Part shown: positions 1-6,403 of the stretch, piece by piece
How positions within the stretch are numbered: position 1 is the first letter of the stretch
Layout: every line of letters begins with the position of its first letter
Assembly (NCBI GenBank): GCA_038230275.1
Contig: JBBRNO010000204.1
Span: 1-8,680, forward strand
DNA: 8,680 nt
Source of the DNA: JANXXV01 sp038230275
GTDB taxonomy: Bacteria; Acidobacteriota; Terriglobia; Bryobacterales; Bryobacteraceae
Direction: 5' to 3'
Made by a program: the position numbers and the translations under genes
Notes under the pieces: model-generated
The model's database searches: none
What the model was told of the DNA's origin: nothing
Seen by the model: only the letters and a program-made list of their open reading frames with translations

Positions 1-1770
1 AGAGGCAGAATTCGCCGCGCCCACCAGAAAGCTTGCGTAGGCCTCACCGGTATTGGATGCACCGGGCAGGTCTGTGATCAGCCGGTTAAACACCAGATTC
101 CCTGACGACGAGAGATCGTTCGACTCGTTGTTATATCCGAAACGATACTCAACGCCCGCCTTAAACGCATGCTTTCCGGCGAACTTCGAAAGGGAGTCCT
201 GAAACTGCGTGTCGCGGATGGGCGATTGCAGCCGCGCAATGGAACTATTGGCTATGCCCTGGCTGCCCAGCAGCCCGTAACCGGCGACGTTCAAGGTGGG
301 GAAAGCAGCCCCACTCACACCGGCCAGGCCAATCTCGCTGGCGAAGTTTTCCGCCCCGCCCGCGCGGGTCTGCAAGAACTTGCGCTGCATGTAACTGATC
401 TGGAAACTGTTCAACAGCGTGGGATCGAAGGTGTGGATATATGTGCCCAACATGCTCTGAATGCGGACATCGGTGTTGACGGCCAGCGGATCCGATGCCG
501 GAATGCCGTAGGAGCCGCTGGCATCCGTGTAGGCATCGTTGATGTAATAGCGGGCTGAGATACGGTCTTGCTGGCTGACGCTGTGGTCCAGTTTCCCCAC
601 CACAATGTTCCGATTTAGAAGGTTGCCGCTGTTGGCAAGGAAGTTGTTCGCTCCGTTGGCGCCGCCATTACGGTTCGGAACGGGCCAGAAAGCGCTGGCT
701 GCCCTGGCCACCGGATCGATGCGGTTGGCAGGAATGCGATTATCCGGAAACGGCTGCTTCACGCCGCCTACCAAGGTGAAAGGATCGTAAATACGGCTGG
801 AAAGCGCCGAGAAATCTCCTGCACGCTGCGCCAGCGTGGGCACAGTGGAGACGATCGCGTCGCTGGAGGCTTGCCGCGTCTGTTCCCAGCTGGCGAAGAA
901 ATGCGTCTTGTCCTTGCGAATCGGTCCACCCAGTGCGCCGCCAAACTGATTCAGCCGCAGCGGCGGCTTCGTCGTCGCAAAGAAGTTCCGCGCATCCAAA
1001 GCGTTGTTCCGTAGATATTCGAAAACGCTGCCATGGTACTGATTGGTGCCCGACCGCGTAGAAAGAGACACGATGCCGCCGGTGGAGTGGCCATACTCGG
1101 CCGCGTAGCTGTTGGTGATAATCCGGAACTCCTCCAGCGCATCCAGCGGAAGGCTGGCCACCTGCGAAGCGCGCGTCAAACCCACCGCGTTCCCGATGGC
1201 GCCACCGTCCAGTGTGAACATCTGGCTGCGCACGCGCCCGCCCGCCACGGAAAAGATCGGATAATTCTCCGCACCTTGCCCCGGATCCAACATCACCACA
1301 CCAGGGGACAGCGAAACCAGTGAATTCGCGGAACGGTTCGGGAGCGGAAGGTTATCGATGTACTTATGCCCCACCACTTGGGCCAGGCTGGAGGATTGCG
1401 TTTCCGTCAAATCTCCAGCGGATTCCACCGTCACCGTCTGGCTCTGCTGACCAACCTGCAGGTTTAGATCGACAGCAAGGGTTTGTCCGGTGGAGAGCGC
1501 GATCCCCTGCCGCACCGCCGTATCGAAACCAGCAGCGGAGGCCTCCACCAAATAGATGCCCGGCAATATCGAATTTACCCGGTAGGCGCCCGTTTCATTG
1601 GAGACCACGTTGGTCACAACACCCGATTCGGAGTTGACAATCTTAATGGCAGATTGCGGAACCGGTGACTGGCTGGCATCCCGAACCACGCCAGTGATGC
1701 TTCCCGTGCCAACCTGCCCAAGCAGTTGAGCCGCCAGCAGAATTCCGCTAATTCCAAGTTTCTTCCACAC
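1..1770 (-). CDS. TonB-dependent receptor with N-terminal carboxypeptidase-regulatory-like domain (partial, 3' end off the left edge)
   Basis: This is the N-terminal 590 residues of an outer-membrane receptor of the Oar/TonB-dependent transporter type, expected to import a large substrate (often a carbohydrate or siderophore) using energy from TonB; the substrate cannot be read from the sequence. I chose the GTG at 1770 because GGAGGG lies 7 nt upstream and a hydrophobic signal peptide follows (VWKKLGISGILLAAQLLG). A regulatory-like beta-sandwich spans about residues 21-107 (GSITGVVRDASQSPVP, then ETGAYRVNSILPGIYLVEASAAGF). The plug follows at about 110-250 with LPLPNRS, LVSLSPGV, FTLDGG, and EYGHSTGGIVSLSTRSGTN at 225-243. 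Barrel strands start near GSVFEYLRNNALDARNFF and GGALGGPIRKDKTHFF. Such proteins are usually about 1000-1200 residues, so roughly half is missing at the edge. No internal stop or frameshift was seen. Family assignment is firm; substrate is unknown. Confidence 0.93.
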   Translation of the reverse strand, partial: MWKKLGISGILLAAQLLGQVGTGSITGVVRDASQSPVPQSAIKIVNSESGVVTNVVSNETGAYRVNSILPGIYLVEASAAGFDTAVRQGIALSTGQTLAVDLNLQVGQQSQTVTVESAGDLTETQSSSLAQVVGHKYIDNLPLPNRSANSLVSLSPGVVMLDPGQGAENYPIFSVAGGRVRSQMFTLDGGAIGNAVGLTRASQVASLPLDALEEFRIITNSYAAEYGHSTGGIVSLSTRSGTNQYHGSVFEYLRNNALDARNFFATTKPPLRLNQFGGALGGPIRKDKTHFFASWEQTRQASSDAIVSTVPTLAQRAGDFSALSSRIYDPFTLVGGVKQPFPDNRIPANRIDPVARAASAFWPVPNRNGGANGANNFLANSGNLLNRNIVVGKLDHSVSQQDRISARYYINDAYTDASGSYGIPASDPLAVNTDVRIQSMLGTYIHTFDPTLLNSFQISYMQRKFLQTRAGGAENFASEIGLAGVSGAAFPTLNVAGYGLLGSQGIANSSIARLQSPIRDTQFQDSLSKFAGKHAFKAGVEYRFGYNNESNDLSSSGNLVFNRLITDLPGASNTGEAYASFLVGAANSAS

Positions 1771-1811
1771 TAAAGTACCCTCCGCATTCCAATTCCCTAC
1801 CATCTCCATAG

Positions 1812-1840
1812 AGAATACAATATACGCCAGGAACTGTCAA
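1812..1840 (-). promoter_or_regulatory. Probable sigma70-type promoter of the TonB-dependent receptor gene
   Basis: Read on the minus strand, a perfect -35 hexamer TTGACA (1835-1840) is followed after exactly 17 nt by TATTCT (1812-1817), which matches the -10 consensus at four of six bases. The spacer next to the -10 is AT-rich (GTATATTG). Transcription would start near 1805, giving a leader of about 35 nt that carries the GGAGGG ribosome-binding site before the GTG at 1770. The promoter is seen directly; its activity is inferred. Confidence 0.65.
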
Positions 1841-1902
1841 TAACCGATCGATTTACTAGACTTGTAGGCGTGATAGGATGATCGACCAACAGGAGCAGCG
1901 CG

Positions 1903-2202
1903 ATGCGTCAGCTACCGCGAATCACGTTCCGGGATGAAACCGCGGGATTCCTGGGCGGCAGCGGCGCTCTCTTCGTGAATGGAGCGCCGCTAATTGTTTA
2001 CAACAATGGTGGCAGCGGCCTCGCCTGGACGGCCACCCTGGACGAAGCGTTGATGCTGGATTTCGCCCGCGTGATCCCCGGCCACAGCCCCATCACGAAG
2101 CGTGCCAACTTGATCGCATGGAAGACGTTATTCGAAAAGGTACGCGGGCGAATCACCAAGCTCAAATGCGATGTCAAAGACGTGCATGAGGCAGCCGCTT
2201 AA
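1903..2202 (+). pseudogene. Remnant of an MBL-fold (metallo-beta-lactamase-like) hydrolase, 99-aa reading frame
   Basis: The reading frame (ATG at 1903, AGGAG 7 nt upstream, TAA at 2200-2202) resembles the C-terminal part of zinc-dependent MBL-fold hydrolases. From memory of that family, residues 4-19 (LPRITFRDETAGFLGG) match the segment LPRITFTDEAxxFLGG. Residues 22-54 (ALFVNGAPLIVYNNGG, then WTATLDEALMLDF) match the segment beginning GDLFVNGAP. VIPGHSPITKRANL at 58-71 matches the conserved IPGHGP box with Gly changed to Ser. In intact members about 25-30 residues lie between FLGG and GDLFVNG, containing the GHTNGD metal ligand and the TGD aspartate; here they are missing, and GD has become GA. 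The N-terminal HxHxDH half is absent too. Only the terminal His (residue 61) of the metal site remains, so hydrolase activity is not expected. An intact protein with a new role is possible but unlikely. Confidence 0.72.
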
Positions 2203-2337
2203 CTAAAGCTGGACGAACTCTCTGGCTGGTCTGGTGCCACGCGGTTCTGGAACGCACGCGCCTTCCCGCGCCCATTCCAGGAATTGTCAAGATAATGACG
2301 CCGGGCTACCGGAAGGTTTGAATGCCGAAACCACTCC
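2203..2337. other. Intergenic stretch between the MBL remnant and hicA, no recognised gene
   Basis: Neither strand gives a start with a ribosome-binding site or a protein I recognise. The minus frame that continues hicA's alternative frame runs open through here but has no family resemblance. A weak GGTTT/AAACC inverted repeat (8-nt loop) lies just past the hicA stop at about 2313-2333, too short to call a terminator. The stretch also holds the second copy of a 14-bp near-repeat (2277-2290). Confidence 0.4.
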
Positions 2338-2514
2338 CTAAACAGCAAGCTTCTTGAGGATATGTACGGCGAGCATCTCTTTGATTTCCCTGTGGCGCGG
2401 AACAGGTTGCGAAATGCCGCTCTTCGGATTCCGATACCAGTCATGTTTTCCGCGGTGTCGGACTAGAACGCATCCGGCGTTCTCCCGTTTACGGATCAAG
2501 TCGGCCGGCTTCAT
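2338..2514 (-). CDS. hicA: HicA-family mRNA interferase toxin (58 aa)
   Basis: This small gene (ATG at 2514, TAG at 2338-2340) encodes a HicA toxin. HicA proteins have a double-stranded RNA-binding-like fold, cleave mRNA independently of the ribosome and arrest growth until bound by HicB. The product starts MKPADLIRKRENAGCVLVRH and continues with GKHDWYRNPKSG, then QPVPRHREIKEMLAVHILKK. The His in GKHDWYRNP (about residue 25) is at the position of the catalytic histidine, and the PVPRHREIKE segment is a family hallmark. 58 residues is normal for HicA. Its start overlaps the hicB stop as ATGA (2511-2514), and no strong Shine-Dalgarno lies ahead of it, so translation is probably coupled to hicB. 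The usual Gly-Gly before KH is Arg-Gly here, a mild deviation that need not inactivate it. All key features look intact. Confidence 0.9.
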   Translation of the reverse strand: MKPADLIRKRENAGCVLVRHRGKHDWYRNPKSGISQPVPRHREIKEMLAVHILKKLAV

Positions 2515-2702
2515 CCAAGGGATAGTTCAGCGACTCGCCTGATACCCGTGATTTCACCGCTCGCAAGATCCCGATAAAGGTCGCGAAGTTTCTCCTCAAG
2601 GTCCCTGAACGATTCGCCTTGTGTCATGTAGTCCGGGAACTCTTCGAAATAGCCAAGCCACATATCACCATCTTGCCAATGAACGTACCGGGCCGTACTC
2701 AT
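2511..2702 (-). CDS. hicB: HicB-family antitoxin, short single-domain form (63 aa)
   Basis: The protein (ATG at 2702, TGA at 2511-2513) contains YVHWQDGDMWLGYFEEFPDY followed by TQGESFRDLEEKLRDLYRDL and ends with EITGIRRVAELSLG. This is the partial-RNase-H-like HicB fold that binds and blocks HicA. At 63 residues it has only this domain: no ribbon-helix-helix or helix-turn-helix extension is present, so autoregulation by DNA binding, common in longer HicB proteins, is not obvious. Gene order (antitoxin first, toxin second, 4-nt overlap) is the common arrangement for this short-HicB class. The ribosome-binding site is poor: only AAGATAGTGA precedes the ATG. The pair lies on the opposite strand to both flanking genes, so it forms its own transcription unit. 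Confidence 0.88.
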   Translation of the reverse strand: MSTARYVHWQDGDMWLGYFEEFPDYMTQGESFRDLEEKLRDLYRDLASGEITGIRRVAELSLG

Positions 2703-2845
2703 GTCACTATCTTATTACTGATCGGGAGGAGGGCCTGCATTGCTCCGAGCGCGAGGCCGCGTAGACTTCCATACCGGTCCCGGCCTGCCATCTATTTCCC
2801 ACCTGCTCGCGTCTTACCAGCGAACTGGCAAAATAGATAGACACC
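2703..2845. other. Divergent spacer between hicBA and the AAA ATPase gene
   Basis: Both flanking transcription units start from this 143-nt stretch, so promoters for each are expected here. I see no good -35/-10 pair in either direction. On the hicBA side the only candidate is a TAAGAT hexamer just upstream of the ATG; on the ATPase side there is an A-rich AAAATAGATAG immediately before the GTG. No small gene or clear operator dyad was recognised. Confidence 0.4.
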
Positions 2846-4330
2846 GTGCTCAACTCCCAAACTGAAAGCCGCGCCGCGAAGATGCTCCGCGAGGTCTTCG
2901 AATCCGGCCGCCCGCTCACCTACGTTCGAACCGCGGAAGAGCAGCGCGTCGGCACCGTCCTTCGCGAAGTCGCGCAGCGGTTCTCCACCCCGCTCCCCGT
3001 CTGGACCTGGAGCCTCACCCAAGGCATGCACCGCGATGGCGAACCCGCCGCCCCCGGCACCGAAATCCCGCGTGCGGCACTAGACTTCATTGCCGGCCAA
3101 CCCGTCCCCGGCATCTTTCACCTGAAGGACTTCCACGAACCGATGCGCGAGTCATCGGAAATCCGCCGCGGCCTGCGCGACCTCTACGAAAGCTGCCGCG
3201 ACCGGCAAAAATTCGTGGTCATCACCTCCCCGGTTCGCGCCGTCCCCGAAGAACTGGAACGCAGCATCCTGTTCCTGGAACTCCGCCCGCCCGATCTGGT
3301 CGAACTGGTGGAATTCCTCAAGCAGGAACGAGCCGACGCCGGCGATGCCGTTCTTTATCAGATGGCATCGGCATTGCAAGGACTGACCATTGACGAAGCG
3401 CGTTACGCGCTGCGCCGGGCCCTCGCCGGGAACCAACCGCTGGGCCCGGAATCCATCCCGTCGCTACTGGAAGAAAAACGCCTGCTGGTCAACCGTGGCG
3501 GCGTCATCGAGTACATCGCCGACGGTGCCAGCGTCGGTGAAATCGGCGGCCTCGAGATCCTGAAGAAGTGGCTGTTGGAACGCCAAAAGCTCTTCGAGAT
3601 GCGCGACAGTCTCAGCGCGGAAATCATGCCCAAGGGCGTCCTGTTGATGGGCATCCCGGGCTGCGGAAAAAGCCTCTCGGTCAAGGCCATCGCATCGTAC
3701 TTCCGTCTGCCGCTCTACCGCGTGGACATGATCGAAATCTTCTCCGGCCGGCACGGAAAACCCGAAGGCGCATTCGTCGAAGCCTGCCGCATGATGGAAG
3801 ACATGGCGCCCGCCGTGTTGTGGTTCGACGAAATCGAGATGGGCATCACCTCCACCGATTCAGGCGGCGAACAGGGCCGCATCTTCGCCTTCTTCCTCAC
3901 CTGGATGCAAGAGAAGGCGCGCGGGCTGTTCGTCGCCGCTACCGCGAACCGGATCGATCTACTGCCCGCCGAAATGATCCGCAAAGGGCGCTTCGACGAA
4001 GTCTTCTTCGTGGATTTGCCCATTGAAGACGAGCGCATCGAGATTTTCAAGATTCACCTCACTCGCCGCGGCGTGGATTGCGACGGATTCGATCTCGATC
4101 AGTTGCGTGAGTTCACGGTCGGCTGGACCGGAGCCGAGATCGAACAATGCGTGGTCTCCGCCCTGACCCAAGCCCGGCTGGCCGATCGCCCGCTTACCGG
4201 ACAGGATCTGGTGCACGTCGCCGTAAAGATTGTCCCGCTGTCGCGAACAATGAAAGAACAGATCAATCACATCCGCAGTTGGGCGTTCGAGCGTGCGGTT
4301 CCGGCCTCGCCGCGGAAGACGGGGCGTTAG
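2846..4330 (+). CDS. Ycf46-like AAA-family ATPase (494 aa)
   Basis: The C-terminal half is a complete AAA module: Walker A GIPGCGKS (269-276), Walker B VLWFDEIE (324-331), sensor 1 ATANRID (365-371), an arginine-finger region RKGRFDE (379-385) and sensor 2 GWTGAEIE (426-433). The N-terminal 230 residues look like a degenerate AAA-type module without a P-loop: GIFHLKDFHEPM sits where a Walker B strand would be, and FVVITSPVRAVPEELERSI resembles a sensor 1/post-sensor stretch. This two-part design and the length match the Ycf46 family, known from cyanobacteria and plastids and linked there to CO2 uptake; the role in heterotrophs is unknown. The GTG at 2846 is the first start after an in-frame TAG at 2834, but has no Shine-Dalgarno; ATG at 2882 is an alternative. 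The stop overlaps the convergent barrel gene. Confidence 0.88.
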   Translation: MLNSQTESRAAKMLREVFESGRPLTYVRTAEEQRVGTVLREVAQRFSTPLPVWTWSLTQGMHRDGEPAAPGTEIPRAALDFIAGQPVPGIFHLKDFHEPMRESSEIRRGLRDLYESCRDRQKFVVITSPVRAVPEELERSILFLELRPPDLVELVEFLKQERADAGDAVLYQMASALQGLTIDEARYALRRALAGNQPLGPESIPSLLEEKRLLVNRGGVIEYIADGASVGEIGGLEILKKWLLERQKLFEMRDSLSAEIMPKGVLLMGIPGCGKSLSVKAIASYFRLPLYRVDMIEIFSGRHGKPEGAFVEACRMMEDMAPAVLWFDEIEMGITSTDSGGEQGRIFAFFLTWMQEKARGLFVAATANRIDLLPAEMIRKGRFDEVFFVDLPIEDERIEIFKIHLTRRGVDCDGFDLDQLREFTVGWTGAEIEQCVVSALTQARLADRPLTGQDLVHVAVKIVPLSRTMKEQINHIRSWAFERAVPASPRKTGR

Positions 4331-5496
4331 AACGAAAACGTGACCACTACCTCCACCTGATTCGGATTCGTTCGCGGGGGATGACTCCTGCGGGGCTGAT
4401 TCTTATAGGGGTCCGTATCCTCAGCCCATTTTGTGTAACGAAGCACCGGTCCAATCTTCATGGCGTGAAAGCCGAACTCGCCGCCTATGCCGGCGGTAGC
4501 TCCGATAGGTGAAGGATCGTAGCCATTGCGATTGCCGGAAAACCGGAAAGAAGGTCCGCCTTCGATGGTTGGCTGAATCCCAAACAAAGGCTCCATTCTG
4601 TATTTCAGAAGTACCGGGAGTTGCCAGGTGAGCACCGTAATCTCGTTCTGACTCAGCCGGCCATCGGTGCCATCACGCACATAGGGAGCGCGCAGGGGTC
4701 TGTAGATTCCGTTGACCTCCAGTGAAATCCGCTGATTCCATGCCAACTCGGCGAGCAATCCCGCCATATAGCCCTGTAACTCCACTGGCCCCGTGACACT
4801 ATCGAATCCGCCGGTGAGTGGTGTGCCCGCGATCAGCCCTAGCCGGATCGTCTTCCCGTGCAGGCTCAAGGATGAGATCGACGGCGTATAGCTAATCGCG
4901 GTCAGCAGTTCCAGTTGATCGCGCTTCGTTGCAAAGCGGGGATAATCTCCGTCATACTGCCATCGCGTATAACGAAGCATCGGCGCCAGGCGCAACGGTC
5001 CCAGATGGAATTCCAGCCCGGCGCCCGCGGTGGCGCCGAATTGAGACGGCTCTGACCCTCCTGGATTCTTACGTGACCGAAAAGATGGCCCAGCTTCCAG
5101 GAACGGTCTCGTCTGTCCCACGGCGAACCGGTACTTGAGCAGAATCGGTTACTCCCAGGTTCCAATCGGACTGGTGTCATTGTTCTGCTTCTGCCCGTCC
5201 GGAAACGCGAACCGGCTCTTCAGATTAAGGTTTCTGTGCAATGCATTCGCTTCCAACGCCAGCTGCTTCGAAAGCGAAAATTCAATGGTGGGCCCGGCGA
5301 TGAAGCTCTTGCTGTCCGAATAGAGATCGAAGGTCGTCAATCCGGCGGGATGCGCGTCATCTTGATAGATGGTCCGGGAAATCGGAAAGTCGCGCGTGAG
5401 GTTGGTCCCTCCAATAAAGCCGAATGAGACGCGTTGCGCGGGTACCGCCGCAGGCCACAGCAGCAGTGCCATAAGAACGTGAGTGCGAAAATCCAT
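4327..5496 (-). pseudogene. Tandem-duplicated outer-membrane beta-barrel protein gene interrupted by an in-frame TAA
   Basis: The start is ATG at 5496, with GGGAG 4 nt upstream and a signal peptide (MDFRTHVLMALLLWPAAVPA) after it. The frame stays open to codon 115, meets TAA at 5149-5151, then continues in the same frame to TAA at 4327-4329. Read through, it would be 389 residues of alternating beta strands ending in VEVVVTFSF, the terminal Phe typical of outer-membrane barrels. It consists of two homologous units, about 22-203 and 216-389. Shared blocks are GLIAGT/GFIGGT, TWxxP(I/V)LLKYR, E(A/G)GPSFR, (F/I)GATAG and P(M/V)LRYT(R/K)W. Unit 2 reads TWQLPVLLKYR where unit 1 reads TWE-stop-PILLKYR, so the lost residue was probably Leu (TTA to TAA). 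Without readthrough only a 115-residue fragment would be made; internal initiation at GTG 5121 would lack a signal peptide. Function beyond being a barrel is unknown. Confidence 0.8.
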
Positions 5497-5678
5497 GTGT
5501 CTCCCATCTGAAGGTGCGAAGAGAAGCAACAGCATTTCGCATGCCGCGCAATCGGCTTTCAAACGGAACGAGTTTCGCGGCGCTATTGGATCAATGGGGC
5601 CACAGTTGTGCCTGTGCCGAAACACGTTCCACGTTTCCGCCGCCTCCTTCGTCAACCCATGCGTAGAGAGGTGCCCGC
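5497..5678. other. Divergent spacer between the barrel gene and the three-repeat secreted-protein gene
   Basis: The 182-nt spacer should carry both promoters. A minus-strand frame runs open upstream of the barrel gene as far as about 5715, but the signal peptide and GGGAG motif place the true start at 5496, so the upstream part is untranslated leader. GAGAGG lies 7 nt before the plus-strand ATG at 5679. I found no convincing -35/-10 pair. Confidence 0.4.
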
Positions 5679-6403
5679 ATGCGAACAATGATGCTTTTTG
5701 CCGTATCGGTGGCAATCGGTTTCAGCCAGGAAGCCAGCCGCACACTGCAATTCACCCAGTTGCAAACCGCACGGCAGTTTGCAGAAGCAGCCACGGTCAT
5801 TCGATCCGTCGGCGAGATTCGCAACCTCACGGTTGACGCCTCGCAAAGGACGATGACGCTGCAAGGCGACCCCAGCCAGCTCGCGCTCGCCGATTGGATC
5901 TTCCCAAAACTAGACCGGCCGGCGGCACGTCCACGCCTGAAGCTGCCCAGCTTGACTACCACCCGTCACCACAGGCCGACGATCTTGTGCACGTCTTCTA
6001 CTTCAAGAACCCCGCACCAGTCCAACAAATACAGAACCTCACGACCGTCATCCGTTCGCTAGTCGAGATTCGCCGGGCGTTTGTCGTCCGCGGAACTCAG
6101 GAACAGATGGAGGCGGCAAATTGGCTGCTGGAGGCGCTGGATCGACCATCGTTTGTTGACCAGACAACCGATGGCCGTATCACGGATTCCGCCTTTGGAG
6201 AAAACACAATCCACCTTTTCTCCGTCCCCACATTCACCAGCGAACAGGAGTTGCAGGATTTCACCGCCCACCTCCGCATGGCCACGCAGATGGGGCGCTT
6301 ATTTAGTTACTACCCGCTCCGCGTCATCGCCGCCCGCGGCACACCCGCGCAAATCGAACACGCCGCAAGACTGATTAGTAAGCCTCAAAGGGACCTCCCG
6401 TAA
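5679..6403 (+). pseudogene. Secreted protein of three alpha/beta repeats (secretin short-domain-like), frameshifted
   Basis: ATG at 5679 (GAGAGG 7 nt upstream) begins a short signal peptide, MRTMMLFAVSVAIGFSQ. Repeat 1 (RTLQFTQLQTARQFAEAATV, then LADWIFPKLDRP) is in this frame. Near 5915-5930 the coding sense moves to the -1 frame and continues with repeat 2 (HVFYFKNPAPVQQIQNLTTV ... WLLEALDRP) and repeat 3 (IHLFSVPTFTSEQELQDFTA ... RLISKP) to TAA at 6401-6403. Unshifted, the first frame runs as low-complexity nonsense to 6062. A 1-nt loss in the GGCCGGCGGC run explains the shift. Each repeat is strand, helix, strand, then an LxGxxxQ/RGTxxQ strand-turn and a helix, a pattern like the small ring-forming domains of secretins (N1/NolW type); that comparison is inference. 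Repeat 2 also seems about 8 residues short between VEIRRAF and VRGT. A sequencing error is the main alternative to a real lesion. Confidence 0.72.

Noticed and set aside
169..1323. Plus-strand open frames opposite the TonB-dependent receptor
   Set aside because: They are antisense shadows of a continuous 590-codon receptor frame with signal peptide, regulatory-like domain and plug motifs.
2313..2333. Hairpin GGTTT/AAACC after hicA as a terminator
   Set aside because: The stem is only 5 bp with an 8-nt loop and there is no T-run following it on the hicA strand.
2199..2444. Minus-strand open frame of 81 codons overlapping hicA
   Set aside because: The HicA reading in the neighbouring frame has clear family motifs (GKHDWYRNP, PVPRHREIKE); this frame gives an Arg/Ser-rich product with no resemblance to anything I know.
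3568..4026. Plus-strand open frame of 152 codons in another frame of the AAA ATPase gene
   Set aside because: The product is Arg/His-rich shadow sequence over the conserved AAA motifs; the real gene is in the frame starting at 2846.
5497..5715. N-terminal extension of the barrel gene to an upstream ATG at 5715
   Set aside because: The signal peptide begins at the ATG at 5496, which has GGGAG just upstream. The extension would put over 70 polar, Cys/His-rich residues before the signal peptide and overlap the start of the divergent gene.
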